From positions 1-34,903 of the forward strand of contig NZ_JAMOIE010000052.1 of NCBI RefSeq assembly GCF_024448935.1: DNA of 34,903 nt, in the 5' to 3' direction. This DNA comes from Stutzerimonas stutzeri (GTDB lineage: Bacteria; Pseudomonadota; Gammaproteobacteria; Pseudomonadales; Pseudomonadaceae). The position numbers were made by a program, and so were the translations under genes. Of this stretch, positions 13,719 to 26,826 are shown in pieces. Every line of letters begins with the position of its first letter. Position 1 is the first letter of the stretch. The notes beneath the pieces were generated by a model. That model searched no databases and was not told the origin of the DNA. It saw nothing but the letters and a program-made list of their open reading frames with translations.

Positions 13719-15752
13719 CTAGCGGGTTGTCCTGTCAAAGACCTTGAGCACAAAGGCATATTCCAGCGCCACGTCCTTCAACGCCTGATAACGACCGCTC
13801 ATGCCGCCGTGGCCGGCACCGAATTCGGTTTTCAGTAGCAGTAGGTTGCCATCGGTCTTGGTGGCGCGCAGCTTGGCGACCCACTTGGCGGCCTCCCAGT
13901 ACTGCACGCGGCTGTCGTTGTAGCCGGCCACCACAAGCATTGCCGGGTAAGGCTGACTGCGTACGTTCTCATAGGGCGCGTAGGCCTTGATGCGCGCATG
14001 CACCTCGGGCTGATTCGGGTCGCCCCATTCGTCGTATTCGGTCACCGTCAGCGGCAGATCGGCGTTGAGCATGGTGTTCAGGACGTCGACGAAGGGCACT
14101 TCGGCGATCGCCGCACCGAAGAGGTCCGGCCTCAGATTGAGCACGGCGCCGATCAGCAGGCCGCCGGCGCTCCCGCCGCTGACGGCGAGTCGAGCCGGTT
14201 CGGTGTAGCGGTCGGTTATCAGTTTCTCGGCGCAGGCAATGAAATCGCTGAAGGTGTTCGGCTTGTGCTTCAGCTTGCCGGCCCGGTACCAGGCCTCGCC
14301 AAGATCGCCGCCGCCGCGCACATGGGCAATGGCGAAGATGAAACCGCGATCGAGCAGCGACAGCCGCGCATGAGAAAACCAGGGGTCCAGGCTGTGGCCG
14401 TAGGCGCCGTAGCCATAAAGATACAGGGGCGCGGGTGTGCCGAATTGCTCGCGGCGGCCGACCAGGCTGATCGGCACCTGAGTGCCATCGTCGGCTGTTG
14501 CCCAGATACGTCGGCTCTCATAGGCATCGGCGTCGAAGGGGCCTTCGACCGGAGTCTCCTTGAGTACCTCCTGCTTGCCGTCGGAGAGGTTCAGCTGGCG
14601 AATCTGAGCCGGGCGGTTCAGTGCTTCGTAGCGCAGCCGGATCACCGGACTATCGAATTCAAGCGTGTTGTGTACCTGGAGGCTGTAGGCGGCATCCGGC
14701 AGTTGCAGCCGGTAGGGTGCGCCAGTTGCTGGGCGCACCTCGATGATTGGTAACCCGGCTTCGCGCAGGCTCAGCGTGACTGCATTTTCGTTCAAGCTGA
14801 CGTCTTCGAGCATCACTGCGTCGTTGTGGCCGATCAGCTCGTGCCAGTGCTCGCGTTGCGGCATGTGCTCCGACGCCTGGTACAACGCGAAATTGATGCC
14901 GGCCTGATTGCTGCGTATGAACCAGCTCCACTCGTCATCGAGAAGGCCATGGTCGGGGTAGTACTCGTGGTCCTCTTGGCGAGGAGCAAGACAAATCCAG
15001 TTTCCCTCGGGCTCATCCGCTGACAGCACCCAGGCTTCGCTGGTGGTCTTGCTGTTCGAAAGGATCACCAGTTGGCGTTCGGAGCTGGTCCGGTAGCAGT
15101 GCACGAAGTAGCGCCCGTCCGGATCGTGATAGACCTCCGTGCGCTCGTTGTCGCCCAGCCGGTGGCGGTAGATCTTGTGGGGGCGATGGGTGTCGTCCAG
15201 TTCGCCGAAGAACAGAGTCCGGCTATCGTTGGCCCAGGTCATGCTGCCGTCGCAGTCATCGAAGGGCAGGGCGGTCACTGCGCCTGTGCTCAGATCCTTG
15301 ACGAACAGTTGATAAATCTCATCGCCCTGAGTATCGAGGCTGTAGGCCAGTTTGCGGTGATCTTGGCTGACGCTGAACGCACCCAGCGAGAGGAAGCCAC
15401 CTGCGGCCAGTTCGTTGGGATCAAGCAGCAATTGCTGCTGATTTTCATCGACAATGAATGAGCCATCTGCCGGCCGTGGGCAGCGGTAATGGCGTGGATA
15501 CTCATCGCCGGCAGTGGTGCGCTGGTAATACAGCCACGGCCCCCAGGGCGACGGCAGCGAAAGGTCGGTCTCACGGATACGGCTTTTAATCTCTTGAAAC
15601 AGCGATTCACGCAGTTGAGCGTGCTCAGCCAGCTGTTCTTCCAGATAGGCGTTCTCTGCCCTCAGGTATTCGAGCACCTCGGGCGCGTCGCGGTTTTCCA
15701 GCCATTTGTACGGATCCAGGCCTGTATCGACGCGGGCAATGGGGGCGGACAT
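13719..15752 (-). CDS. ptrB: Oligopeptidase B (S9A prolyl oligopeptidase family)
   Basis: This 677-residue cytosolic serine peptidase cleaves short peptides after Arg or Lys. It begins with the family's DPYKWLENRDAPEVLEYL, has a beta-propeller in about residues 70-400 and an alpha/beta-hydrolase C-terminal domain. The catalytic triad is visible: Ser528 in SGGSAGG, Asp613 in GYNDSRVQYWEA and His648 in GAGHGG. Length is normal. An AGGAG lies about eight bases before ATG at 15752. It is divergent from fadB across a 450-base gap. Confidence 0.94.
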   Translation of the reverse strand: MSAPIARVDTGLDPYKWLENRDAPEVLEYLRAENAYLEEQLAEHAQLRESLFQEIKSRIRETDLSLPSPWGPWLYYQRTTAGDEYPRHYRCPRPADGSFIVDENQQQLLLDPNELAAGGFLSLGAFSVSQDHRKLAYSLDTQGDEIYQLFVKDLSTGAVTALPFDDCDGSMTWANDSRTLFFGELDDTHRPHKIYRHRLGDNERTEVYHDPDGRYFVHCYRTSSERQLVILSNSKTTSEAWVLSADEPEGNWICLAPRQEDHEYYPDHGLLDDEWSWFIRSNQAGINFALYQASEHMPQREHWHELIGHNDAVMLEDVSLNENAVTLSLREAGLPIIEVRPATGAPYRLQLPDAAYSLQVHNTLEFDSPVIRLRYEALNRPAQIRQLNLSDGKQEVLKETPVEGPFDADAYESRRIWATADDGTQVPISLVGRREQFGTPAPLYLYGYGAYGHSLDPWFSHARLSLLDRGFIFAIAHVRGGGDLGEAWYRAGKLKHKPNTFSDFIACAEKLITDRYTEPARLAVSGGSAGGLLIGAVLNLRPDLFGAAIAEVPFVDVLNTMLNADLPLTVTEYDEWGDPNQPEVHARIKAYAPYENVRSQPYPAMLVVAGYNDSRVQYWEAAKWVAKLRATKTDGNLLLLKTEFGAGHGGMSGRYQALKDVALEYAFVLKVFDRTTR

Positions 15753-19546
<3,794 letters not shown>

Positions 19547-19629
19547 CAGACAGATGCAAATGACTGCGCTAGGCTGACAGCCAATCTCGCGACTGAGCGG
19601 GAATATGATTGTCAGCCGGTGCATGGAAG

Positions 19630-19660
19630 CCGGGGCCTGGTGCCCCGGTTTTTCTTTTTT
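19630..19660 (+). terminator. Intrinsic terminator of fadBA
   Basis: CCGGGGC (19630-19636), loop CTGGT, GCCCCGG (19642-19648), then a T-rich tract to 19660. It lies 21 bases before the next ATG. Confidence 0.9.
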
Positions 19661-19680
19661 GTATTTGTGTGGAGGTAGGC

Positions 19681-19914
19681 ATGCAGTTGCAGCCGGGGCG
19701 TTATCGCCATTACAAGGGGCCGGAATATCGCGTTTTCGCTGTTGCGCGGCACTCCGAGACCGAGGAGCCGGTGGTGTTCTACCAGGCGCTGTATGGGGAA
19801 CGTGGACTCTGGGTGCGCCCGTTGTCGATGTTCATCGAGACTGTCGAAGTCAACGGCGAAACGGTCCCGCGTTTCGCATTGATCGAAGCCGAAACGAGCG
19901 TTTTCGAAGGTTGA
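19681..19914 (+). CDS. DUF1653 protein
   Basis: This 77-residue protein matches DUF1653: PGRYRHYKGPEYRVFAVARH at the start, then EEPVVFYQALYGERGLWVRP and a C-terminal strand-helix. Proteins of this family are small beta-barrel-like and of unknown function. GGAGGTAGGC gives an excellent ribosome binding site before the ATG at 19681; an upstream in-frame start at 19609 would run through the fadBA terminator and is rejected. It is a single gene between fadBA and topA. Confidence 0.88.
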   Translation: MQLQPGRYRHYKGPEYRVFAVARHSETEEPVVFYQALYGERGLWVRPLSMFIETVEVNGETVPRFALIEAETSVFEG

Positions 19915-19941
19915 GCTGGCTAGCGGCCACCAGGTCCGCGC

Positions 19942-19971
19942 TTGACCTCACCTCCATCGCCACTATATATA
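19942..19971 (+). promoter_or_regulatory. Probable topA promoter
   Basis: TTGACC (19942-19947) and TATATA (19964-19969 or 19966-19971) with 16-18 bases between form a sigma-70-like promoter 230 bases before topA. The spacing and AT-rich -10 could make it supercoiling-sensitive (inference). The rest of the 290-base gap shows nothing else. Confidence 0.45.
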
Positions 19972-20202
19972 GCGGTGCTTTTCAGACAGAGCTTAAACCT
20001 TGCTGTTCGCTGGATGGCATCGAACGGCTGCTCTGATTCGCACTAGGCGGAGCCGGGCAGGGCGATTTTTCTGTCAGGTCGGCCCGTTCGCAAAACGCGC
20101 ACTAACGTACGCTGATGCCTTGCCGTTTAGCCCCGGTGCGGGTATTCAAACTGTCGGAGGCGCCGCCTCTGTTCACCTCTAGATTCAGGAACTTTCCTCT
20201 CC

Positions 20203-22815
20203 ATGGGTAAATCGCTGGTCATCGTGGAATCACCGGCCAAGGCCAAGACAATCAACAAGTATTTGGGCAACCAGTACGTGGTGAAGTCGAGTATCGGCCA
20301 TATCCGCGACCTTCCTACCAGCGGCTCTGCCAACAAGGAGCCGGTCAAGCGCGGCAAGGCTGCGGCCGCCGAAGCGCCTGCGCTGTCGCCGAAGGAGAAG
20401 GCCAAGCGTCAACTCATCACCCGCATGGGGCTCGACCCGGAGCACGGCTGGAAGGCCAAGTACGAGATCCTGCCCGGCAAGGAAAAGGTCATCGAGGAAC
20501 TGCGCCGTCTGGCCAAGGAAGCCGACACCATCTATCTCGCGACCGACTTGGATAGAGAGGGGGAGGCCATCGCCTGGCATCTGCGCGAATCCATTGGTGG
20601 CGACGACAGCCGCTACAAGCGCGTGGTGTTCAACGAGATCACCAAGAAGGCGATCCAGGACGCCTTCTCAAAACCAGGCGATCTGGATATCAACCGAGTC
20701 AATGCACAGCAGGCGCGACGTTTCCTTGATCGGGTTGTTGGCTACATGGTGTCGCCGCTGCTGTGGCAGAAGATTGCGCGCGGCCTGTCAGCTGGGCGTG
20801 TGCAGTCGGTTGCGGTCAAGCTGGTGGTCGAGCGTGAGCGGGAGATCCGCGCCTTCGTTCCGGAAGAGTACTGGGAAGTTCATGCTGACCTGGCCACGGC
20901 CAAAAACGCCAAAGTGCGCTTCGAGGTTGCACGCGAGAACGGCGAGGCCTTCAAGCCGCTCAACGAAGCGCATGCTATGGCCGCGCTCGAGCAGCTCAAG
21001 GATTCCAGTTACAGCGTCACCAAGCGTGAAGACAAGCCGACCAGCAGCAAGCCGTCCGCGCCGTTCATCACCTCTACGCTGCAACAGGCGGCGAGCAACC
21101 GTTTAGGTTTCGGCGTGAAGAAAACCATGATGATGGCCCAGCGGCTCTACGAGGCGGGTTACATCACCTATATGCGTACCGACTCGACCAACCTGTCGGC
21201 CGATGCCCTGAGCATGGTGCGCAGCTTCATCGAGGACGAATTCGGCAACAAGTACCTGCCGGAGAGACCGAACTTCTACTCCAGCAAGGAAGGCGCGCAG
21301 GAAGCCCATGAAGCGATTCGCCCGTCCGACGTCAATCTCCGTCCCGCTCAATTGTCTGGCGTGGAGCGCGATGCTGAACGCCTCTATGACCTGATCTGGC
21401 GTCAGTTTGTCGCCTGCCAGATGCCGCCGGCTCAGTATCTTTCAACCAGCGTCACCGTGACCGCCGGAAATTACGAGTTGCGCGCGAAGGGTCGGATCCT
21501 CAAGTTCGACGGTTACACCAAGGTCATGCCGCAGCAGAGCAAGGCCGGCGAGGATGACGTGCTGCCGGAGATGAACAAGGGCGACGACATGAAGCTGCTC
21601 AAGCTCGACCCGAGCCAGCACTTCACCAAGCCACCGGCGCGCTATTCGGAAGCGAGTCTGGTCAAGGAGATGGAAAAACGCGGGATTGGCCGGCCGTCGA
21701 CCTATGCGGCGATCATTTCGACCATTCAGGATCGCGGCTATGTCTCTCTGCATAATCGCCGCTTCTATTCCGAGAAGATGGGTGACATCGTTACCGAGCG
21801 CCTCTCGGAAAGCTTCAACAACCTGATGGACTATGGTTTCACTGCCGGCATGGAAGCGAATCTCGACGATGTCGCACAGGGTGGGCGCGAGTGGAAACAT
21901 GTACTCGACGAGTTCTACGGTGACTTCAAGAAGAAGCTGGAGGTGGCTGAGGCGAGCGAGAATGGGATGCGTGCCAACCAGCCCACGCTGACCGACATCC
22001 CGTGCAAGGTTTGCGGCCGGCCGATGATGATTCGCACAGCCTCCACTGGGGTCTTTCTCGGTTGCTCCGGCTACAGCCTGCCGCCCAAGGAACGCTGCAA
22101 GTCCACCGTCAACCTCATTCCGGGCGACGAGATCGCCGCTGATGACGAAGGGGAGTCCGAATCTCGCGTGCTGTTGGGCAAACATCGTTGCCCGATCTGC
22201 AGCACGGCGATGGATGCTTACCTGCTGGACGAAACCCACAAGCTGCACATCTGTGGCAACAACCCCGATTGCGCGGGATACGAGATCGAAGAGGGCCAGT
22301 ACCGCATCAAGGGCTACGAGGGGCCGAGCCTGGAGTGCGACAAGTGCGGCAGTGAAATGCAGCTCAAGACCGGCCGCTTCGGCAAGTTCTTCGGCTGCAC
22401 CAACGCCGAATGCAAGAACACCCGCAAGCTGCTGAAGAATGGCGAAGCCGCTCCACCAAAGATGGATGCGGTGAAGATGCCTGAGCTTAAATGTGAAAAG
22501 GTCGACGACACCTATGTGCTGCGTGACGGCGCCTCCGGTTTGTTCCTCGCTGCCAGCCAGTTTCCGAAGAATCGCGAGACCCGTGCGCCGCTGGTGCTGG
22601 AGCTGATCCCTCACAAGGACGAGATCGACCCTAAGTACCACTTTCTGCTGAGTGCGCCACAGAAGGACCCGCAAGGCCGTCCGGCCGTGATTCGCTTCAG
22701 CCGCAAGACCAAGGAGCAGTACGTACAAACCGAGGTCAACGGCAAGCCGACTGGTTGGAAGGCGTTCTACGATGGCAACAAGTGGAAAGTAGAGGACAAG
22801 AGCACCGGTAAATGA
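20203..22815 (+). CDS. topA: DNA topoisomerase I
   Basis: TopA (870 aa) relaxes negative supercoils through a tyrosine-DNA link. The Toprim domain has Glu9 in [11 protein letters not shown] and Asp115-x-Asp117 in TDLDREGE. The active-site tyrosine is Tyr323 in [10 protein letters not shown]. Three C-terminal zinc ribbons follow (IPCKVCGRP with [14 protein letters not shown] with [19 protein letters not shown] with FFGCTNAEC), then a basic tail. Length and layout match the Pseudomonas enzyme. AGGAA lies about 15 bases before ATG, a little far. topA is an essential gene, and it is preceded by a long leader. Confidence 0.97.
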   Translation: MGKSLVIVESPAKAKTINKYLGNQYVVKSSIGHIRDLPTSGSANKEPVKRGKAAAAEAPALSPKEKAKRQLITRMGLDPEHGWKAKYEILPGKEKVIEELRRLAKEADTIYLATDLDREGEAIAWHLRESIGGDDSRYKRVVFNEITKKAIQDAFSKPGDLDINRVNAQQARRFLDRVVGYMVSPLLWQKIARGLSAGRVQSVAVKLVVEREREIRAFVPEEYWEVHADLATAKNAKVRFEVARENGEAFKPLNEAHAMAALEQLKDSSYSVTKREDKPTSSKPSAPFITSTLQQAASNRLGFGVKKTMMMAQRLYEAGYITYMRTDSTNLSADALSMVRSFIEDEFGNKYLPERPNFYSSKEGAQEAHEAIRPSDVNLRPAQLSGVERDAERLYDLIWRQFVACQMPPAQYLSTSVTVTAGNYELRAKGRILKFDGYTKVMPQQSKAGEDDVLPEMNKGDDMKLLKLDPSQHFTKPPARYSEASLVKEMEKRGIGRPSTYAAIISTIQDRGYVSLHNRRFYSEKMGDIVTERLSESFNNLMDYGFTAGMEANLDDVAQGGREWKHVLDEFYGDFKKKLEVAEASENGMRANQPTLTDIPCKVCGRPMMIRTASTGVFLGCSGYSLPPKERCKSTVNLIPGDEIAADDEGESESRVLLGKHRCPICSTAMDAYLLDETHKLHICGNNPDCAGYEIEEGQYRIKGYEGPSLECDKCGSEMQLKTGRFGKFFGCTNAECKNTRKLLKNGEAAPPKMDAVKMPELKCEKVDDTYVLRDGASGLFLAASQFPKNRETRAPLVLELIPHKDEIDPKYHFLLSAPQKDPQGRPAVIRFSRKTKEQYVQTEVNGKPTGWKAFYDGNKWKVEDKSTGK

Positions 22816-22894
22816 CCGTCAGCGTCAGGTCGAAGCCAAGGACTAGCGCTCCGGCTTCGGCTCGTAGCGTTTCAACTCTTGGGAGACCGTCGTC

Positions 22895-23413
22895 ATGGCT
22901 CATGAGCTGTACACCCGTACCAACCAGAAAATCTACTTCGCCGGACTCGCACTCGAGAACTGGCGGCGGGCCGAGGAAAAAGGCGCGCTGAATGCGCCAG
23001 GCCTGATCCAGGCCGAGCGCGAGGCGAGTCTTTTTCATCTGTATGGCGCGCTGCTGGGGCTATGTCACGAGATTGCTGGCTACTACCGCCTGCCCGGTGC
23101 TAGCGTACCGCGTCCAGAGCTATTGCTGATGTCCTCAGCGCAGGGCGCGTCGTCGAGCCCGGAGCTCGCCGAGCTGATCGAGTTGGCCGAGCAGCCTGAC
23201 ACCTGGCTGGCACAATTGCTGAAAGCCTACTCGGCACTCTTCGAGCCACCCCGTGCTCCCGCCAAGGCCAAGACCGATCCAGCCATGCCGTTGATCGAGG
23301 CGGTCAGGGTGGATGCGCAACTGCCGGCGCTGACGCGTGAAGAACTGGAGGCCTGGCGAAGCAGCCTGAAAGCGCTGGCCTTACGCTTTCGCGAGTCGCT
23401 GACCGAGTGGTAA
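22895..23413 (+). CDS. DUF6586-like helical protein (unknown)
   Basis: This 172-residue all-helical protein is conserved just downstream of topA in Pseudomonas and, as I recall, is assigned to DUF6586. Typical segments are MAHELYTRTNQKIYFAGLAL and HLYGALLGLCHEIAGYYRLP. It has no signal peptide or catalytic motif. GGGAGA precedes the ATG at 22895, and it lies 79 bases after topA, so it may be cotranscribed. It converges with the leftward transporter gene. The function is unknown. Confidence 0.8.
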   Translation: MAHELYTRTNQKIYFAGLALENWRRAEEKGALNAPGLIQAEREASLFHLYGALLGLCHEIAGYYRLPGASVPRPELLLMSSAQGASSSPELAELIELAEQPDTWLAQLLKAYSALFEPPRAPAKAKTDPAMPLIEAVRVDAQLPALTREELEAWRSSLKALALRFRESLTEW

Positions 23414-23451
23414 GCAAATAGACGTGCAGCGGTGCGGTGTCTGGCACAGGG

Positions 23452-24291
23452 TCAAGTGCTTGGTTTAAGACGCACGGCCAGCGCAATGCCACCTAGAATC
23501 GCAAGGCCGGCGACCAGCAATTTCCCGGTCAAGGGCTCCCCTAGCAGCAGGCTCCCCGCCAAGGCGGTAAGAAGTGGCACGCTCAGTTGCACGCTGGCCG
23601 CCTGGATGGCCCCCAAGCCGGGGAGCGCTGCGTACCAGATGGCGTAACCGATTCCGGAGGCCAAACCGCCAGACAGCAGCGCATAGATCAATCCGGCGCT
23701 GTCCCACTCCAGCGTGTTCAACACAAGCAGGCATAACAGGATGGCGAATGGTAGGGTGCGAATGAAATTGCCCGCAGTAGCGGCAAGTGAGTCCGGCGTC
23801 CCTTTACCCAGTAGCGAATAGGCCCCCCACGCCGCTCCTGCCAGCACCATCAAAAGTGATGCCGATAGCGGCGGTGTGTTCGTTCCGGGCAGCAGAAGCA
23901 CAAGCAGTCCTGCTCCTGCCAGGAGCATTCCGGCGGTTTGTCCCCGGTGCAAGCGTTCACCGTGCAGCATCCCCCAGGTGATCATGCTTAGCTGCACGGC
24001 TGCGAACAGCAGCAGCGCGCCGGCGCCAGCGTCAAGGTTGAGGTAGGCATAAGAGAACGAAGTCGCATAGGCGAAGAGTGCGAGGGCGCCCCGCCAGCTG
24101 CCTGAGCTTGAATAGGACCTGCTACGCATGCGCAACAAAAGCCACAACACCAGTGCACCGGCAAATAGGCGCAGCGCAGTGAAGCTGGCCGGATCGATCT
24201 GGCTGTCCCGCAAAGCTGCGCGACAAAGCAGCGAATTGCCGGCGAAGGCGAGCATGGCCAGTGCGGTCAGTAGCAAGGTTCTTATGGTCAT
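23452..24291 (-). CDS. EamA/DMT-family exporter
   Basis: This 279-residue membrane protein has ten predicted hydrophobic helices in two repeats, each of the EamA (drug/metabolite transporter) type. Recognisable parts are LTALAMLAFAGNSLLCRAAL at the start, SFTALRLFAGALVLWLLL, then the second half with SLLMVLAGAAWGAYSLLGKG and SVQLSVPLLTALAGSLLLGE. Such proteins export amino acids, sugars or drugs; the substrate cannot be told. It is leftward, with its stop 38 bases from the end of the DUF6586-like gene. Start ATG at 24291. Confidence 0.9.
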   Translation of the reverse strand: MTIRTLLLTALAMLAFAGNSLLCRAALRDSQIDPASFTALRLFAGALVLWLLLRMRSRSYSSSGSWRGALALFAYATSFSYAYLNLDAGAGALLLFAAVQLSMITWGMLHGERLHRGQTAGMLLAGAGLLVLLLPGTNTPPLSASLLMVLAGAAWGAYSLLGKGTPDSLAATAGNFIRTLPFAILLCLLVLNTLEWDSAGLIYALLSGGLASGIGYAIWYAALPGLGAIQAASVQLSVPLLTALAGSLLLGEPLTGKLLVAGLAILGGIALAVRLKPST

Positions 24292-24471
24292 CCTGCGGTC
24301 CGGTCCATTATAGGCAGCACATCCTACTGTGCCGTCGCGTTACTGCGCATCTGCTTCCCGCCTGCGAGGGACTGTGTCGCAGTTCAGTATCGTGTTTTTG
24401 GCCGTTAAACCCAAAGGCTGCCGCCTGGGCGGTCGGCTGGTACAATGCGCCGTTTCAAGGGGAGCATGCCC

Positions 24472-24708
24472 ATGCCAACGTCTTTTCTGGAAATCGTCGA
24501 GCTACCCGACGGCAGCATTGTGCTGCGTCGTGCCGAGGACGAAGGCATATTGGTCACGCTGGATTTTTCTGACGATGCCAAGGTGTTTCTGCAAGGTCAG
24601 CATGTCGAAATCGCCAAGGCCATGTTCAACATCGGCGTGCAGATGGCGGGGCGCGTATCCGACGGTGATTTCGAGCGGGAGGAAGAAGGGCCACGCGTAT
24701 TGCATTGA
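24472..24708 (+). CDS. Conserved small Pseudomonas protein (PA3009-like)
   Basis: This 78-residue acidic protein starts MPTSFLEIVELPDGSIVLRR and has GQHVEIAKAMFNIGVQMAG in its centre. It is conserved between topA and sulA in Pseudomonas (PA3009 in P. aeruginosa, from memory). The function is unknown. GGGGAG at 24459-24464 is seven bases from the ATG at 24472, so I use that start; the ATG at 24466 is too close. TACAAT at 24441-24446 is a good -10 just upstream, with no clear -35. Confidence 0.85.
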   Translation: MPTSFLEIVELPDGSIVLRRAEDEGILVTLDFSDDAKVFLQGQHVEIAKAMFNIGVQMAGRVSDGDFEREEEGPRVLH

Positions 24709-24784
24709 GGGCTGAAAATGTCTGGTCGCCTTTGCGGCTCCTGGCGGGTTTCGGCACATCCTTATGCCGAGTGGCTGGGGCGTA

Positions 24785-25267
24785 TTAGCTACCCAGGCGT
24801 ATGTTCAAACTTAGTGCGTTGCCCTGGGCTGCCGCCACGCGCAGTTTCAGACGGCCCGCCTTGTCGATGCGGGGGAACCAGGTAATCACCGTGTGGCTGC
24901 AGCCCGATACCAACGCCTTGCATGCCAGCTCAAGCGCAGTCTGGCTTTCGCGGGCTTGGAGCAGCAGAATGCGGTCACGATTCAGCCCGGTTTCTCGCAG
25001 CCAATTCGGTGAAAGTGACACAGGTGGTGCAATCAACGTGAGCCAGCGAGTATCCGCTGCCTCACTGAGCTCGCGCAGCATGGGAGCCAGCAACTGGCGG
25101 CAGTGATCCCCGCTACCGGTCAGAGTCATTTCACTCAGGCAGTCGTCGGCGGGCTTGGGGGCGGGATGCGTTACCGCTTCGAACGACGTCAGGCGATGCG
25201 CGATCAACCCTTCGAACAAGGAAAGCTGCGGTGGTTTGCCTGCGGTGGGTTGGGGATGGTACTGCAT
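24785..25267 (-). CDS. sulA: SOS cell division inhibitor SulA
   Basis: SulA (160 aa) blocks division by binding FtsZ when DNA is damaged. It has the Pseudomonas SulA core: LSEMTLTGSGDHCRQLLAPM, then RWLTLIAPPVSL, LNRDRILLLQAR and ITWFPRI. The N-terminal 45 residues are variable. It begins ten bases behind the lexA stop on the same strand, the usual Pseudomonas lexA-sulA operon, so it is repressed by LexA at the sites at 25896-25930. Gene order and length support the call. Confidence 0.92.
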   Translation of the reverse strand: MQYHPQPTAGKPPQLSLFEGLIAHRLTSFEAVTHPAPKPADDCLSEMTLTGSGDHCRQLLAPMLRELSEAADTRWLTLIAPPVSLSPNWLRETGLNRDRILLLQARESQTALELACKALVSGCSHTVITWFPRIDKAGRLKLRVAAAQGNALSLNIRLGS

Positions 25268-25277
25268 GAACCTCTCC

Positions 25278-25886
25278 TTAGCGGCGTATTATGCCGACGC
25301 TCAAACCTTCAATAACCAACTCTTGCTGCTCAAGATCGACCTCGATAGGCGCAAACGCTGAGTTTTCGGCGAGCAGCCAGACCTTGCTGCCTTCACGTTT
25401 GAAACGTTTAACGGTCACTTCGTCATCGATTCGGGCCACGACAATCTGGCCATTTCGTGCTTCACGCGTGGTGTGGACCGCTAGCAGATCCCCATCCAAT
25501 ATGCCGATATCCTTCATGCTCATACCGTGGACGCGCAATAGGTAATCAGCCTTCGGCTGGAAAAATGAAGGATCGATATGGCAAGATTCTTCGACATGTT
25601 GCTGCGCCAGAATTGGCGCACCGGCAGCAACCCGGCCGATTACCGGAAGGCCGTTGTCCTCGGTAGCCGGTTCGAAGCCCGGAATACGTATCCCGCGAGA
25701 GGCACCGGGCGTCATTTCGATGGCGCCTTTGCGAGCCAGAGCCTTGAGGTGCTCCTCTGCGGCGTTGGGCGATTTGAAACCCTGCTGCTGAGCGATTTCG
25801 GCACGCGTCGGCGGGTAGCCGTTGTCTTCAAGGCAGCGCTTGATGAAGGCGAGGATTTCCGACTGGCGAGGGGTCAGCTTGATCAT
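25278..25886 (-). CDS. lexA: LexA repressor
   Basis: LexA (202 aa) represses the SOS regulon and self-cleaves when RecA is activated. The N-terminal winged helix spans about residues 1-65 ([18 protein letters not shown] and [20 protein letters not shown]). The cleavage site is Ala88-Gly89 in RVAAGAP, and the catalytic dyad is Ser123 (GMSMKD) and Lys160 (VTVKRFKR). I chose ATG at 25886; a TTG one codon earlier is unlikely. Two LexA boxes lie in the upstream gap. It is divergent from psrA, as in P. aeruginosa. Confidence 0.97.
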   Translation of the reverse strand: MIKLTPRQSEILAFIKRCLEDNGYPPTRAEIAQQQGFKSPNAAEEHLKALARKGAIEMTPGASRGIRIPGFEPATEDNGLPVIGRVAAGAPILAQQHVEESCHIDPSFFQPKADYLLRVHGMSMKDIGILDGDLLAVHTTREARNGQIVVARIDDEVTVKRFKREGSKVWLLAENSAFAPIEVDLEQQELVIEGLSVGIIRR

Positions 25887-25895
25887 CAAAGGTCC

Positions 25896-25911
25896 CTGTT
25901 CGTTTTTACAG
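25896..25911. promoter_or_regulatory. LexA box, proximal
   Basis: CTG at 25896-25898, ten bases (T-rich), CAG at 25909-25911. This CTG-N10-CAG lies ten bases before the lexA start codon and would block its transcript. Confidence 0.75.
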
Positions 25912-25914
25912 TAG

Positions 25915-25930
25915 CTGGGATTATATACAG
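25915..25930. promoter_or_regulatory. LexA box, distal
   Basis: CTGGGATTATATACAG at 25915-25930 is CTG-N10-CAG with the AT-rich TATATA core of the strong SOS consensus. It probably overlaps the lexA promoter. Confidence 0.85.
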
Positions 25931-26039
25931 TACCGAATGCTTGGCAATGCTTGTTTGTTTGAACGACAGGTAGGCTGTGCGCGCGTTAATCTGGTCATCG
26001 AAGCATTTCGGCGTTATGTCGGTTGACTTGGTGTAGGTT

Positions 26040-26066
26040 GAAACGTAAGTTTCAAACAGGTGTTTG
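26040..26066. promoter_or_regulatory. Two abutting PsrA boxes upstream of psrA
   Basis: GAAAC-GTAA-GTTTC (26040-26053) and CAAAC-AGGT-GTTTG (26053-26066) are both perfect inverted repeats of the published PsrA consensus G/CAAAC-N2-4-GTTTG/C and share one base. They lie 15-41 bases before the psrA ATG, in keeping with autorepression. Confidence 0.88.
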
Positions 26067-26080
26067 TCGGGGAGGAGGGC

Positions 26081-26788
26081 ATGGCGCAGTCCGAAACAGT
26101 CGAGCGTATTCTGGATGCGGCGGAGCAACTGTTCGCTGAGAAGGGGTTCGCCGAGACATCGCTGCGTCTGATCACCAGCAAAGCCAGTGTCAACCTGGCC
26201 GCAGTGAACTATCACTTCGGTTCGAAAAAGGCGCTTATCCAGGCAGTTTTCTCGCGTTTTCTAGAGCCGTTCTGCATCAGCCTTGAGCGAGAGATGGACA
26301 GGCGCGAAGCGCAGTGCGACAGGAAGGAAAGCCTCGAAGAGTTGCTGGAGATCCTGGTTGAACAGGCGCTGGCAGTGACGCCACGCAGTGACGACGATCT
26401 GTCCATTTTCATGCGTCTGCTGGGGCTTTCGTTCAGCCAGAGCCAGGGACATCTGCGTCGTTACCTGGAGGACATGTACGGCAAGGTGTTTCGCCGTTAC
26501 ATGCATCGAGTCCACGAGGCCGCGCCGTCGATTCCTCCAATTGAACTGTTCTGGCGTGTGCACTTCATGCTCGGCGCAGCCGCATTCAGCATGTCAGGAA
26601 TCAAGGCGCTAAGGGCTATCGCCGAGAACGATTTCGGTGCAAGTACCTCGATTGAGCAGGTCATGCGCATGATGGTTCCGTTTCTCGCAGCCGGGATGCG
26701 GGCCGATTCGGGCGTGGAGGATCCAAGCCTGGTGCAGGCCCATCCGATTGCTCGACGTAACGCCTTGGCGATGCCCGCCAAGGGCTGA
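26081..26788 (+). CDS. psrA: TetR-family fatty-acid-responsive regulator PsrA
   Basis: PsrA (235 aa) is a TetR-type repressor that is released by long-chain fatty acids; in Pseudomonas it represses itself and fadBA and activates rpoS. The N-terminal domain is nearly identical to the P. aeruginosa protein: MAQSETVERILDAAEQLF, then ETSLRLITSKASVNLAAVNY with the helix-turn-helix at about residues 27-46 and HFGSKKALIQAVFSRFLE. The C-terminal ligand domain has SIFMRLLGLSFSQSQGHLRR and RVHFMLGAAAFSMSGIKALR. The ATG at 26081 follows GGAGGAGG; an upstream in-frame GTG at 26060 would lie inside the operator. It is divergent from lexA. Confidence 0.96.
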   Translation: MAQSETVERILDAAEQLFAEKGFAETSLRLITSKASVNLAAVNYHFGSKKALIQAVFSRFLEPFCISLEREMDRREAQCDRKESLEELLEILVEQALAVTPRSDDDLSIFMRLLGLSFSQSQGHLRRYLEDMYGKVFRRYMHRVHEAAPSIPPIELFWRVHFMLGAAAFSMSGIKALRAIAENDFGASTSIEQVMRMMVPFLAAGMRADSGVEDPSLVQAHPIARRNALAMPAKG

Positions 26789-26826
26789 GGTGCATGGTCA
26801 GGGGTGATCGGCTAAGCTTGCCGTCT

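Noticed and set aside
21442..22728. A 428-codon minus-strand frame across topA
   Set aside because: Antisense shadow; topA is certain.
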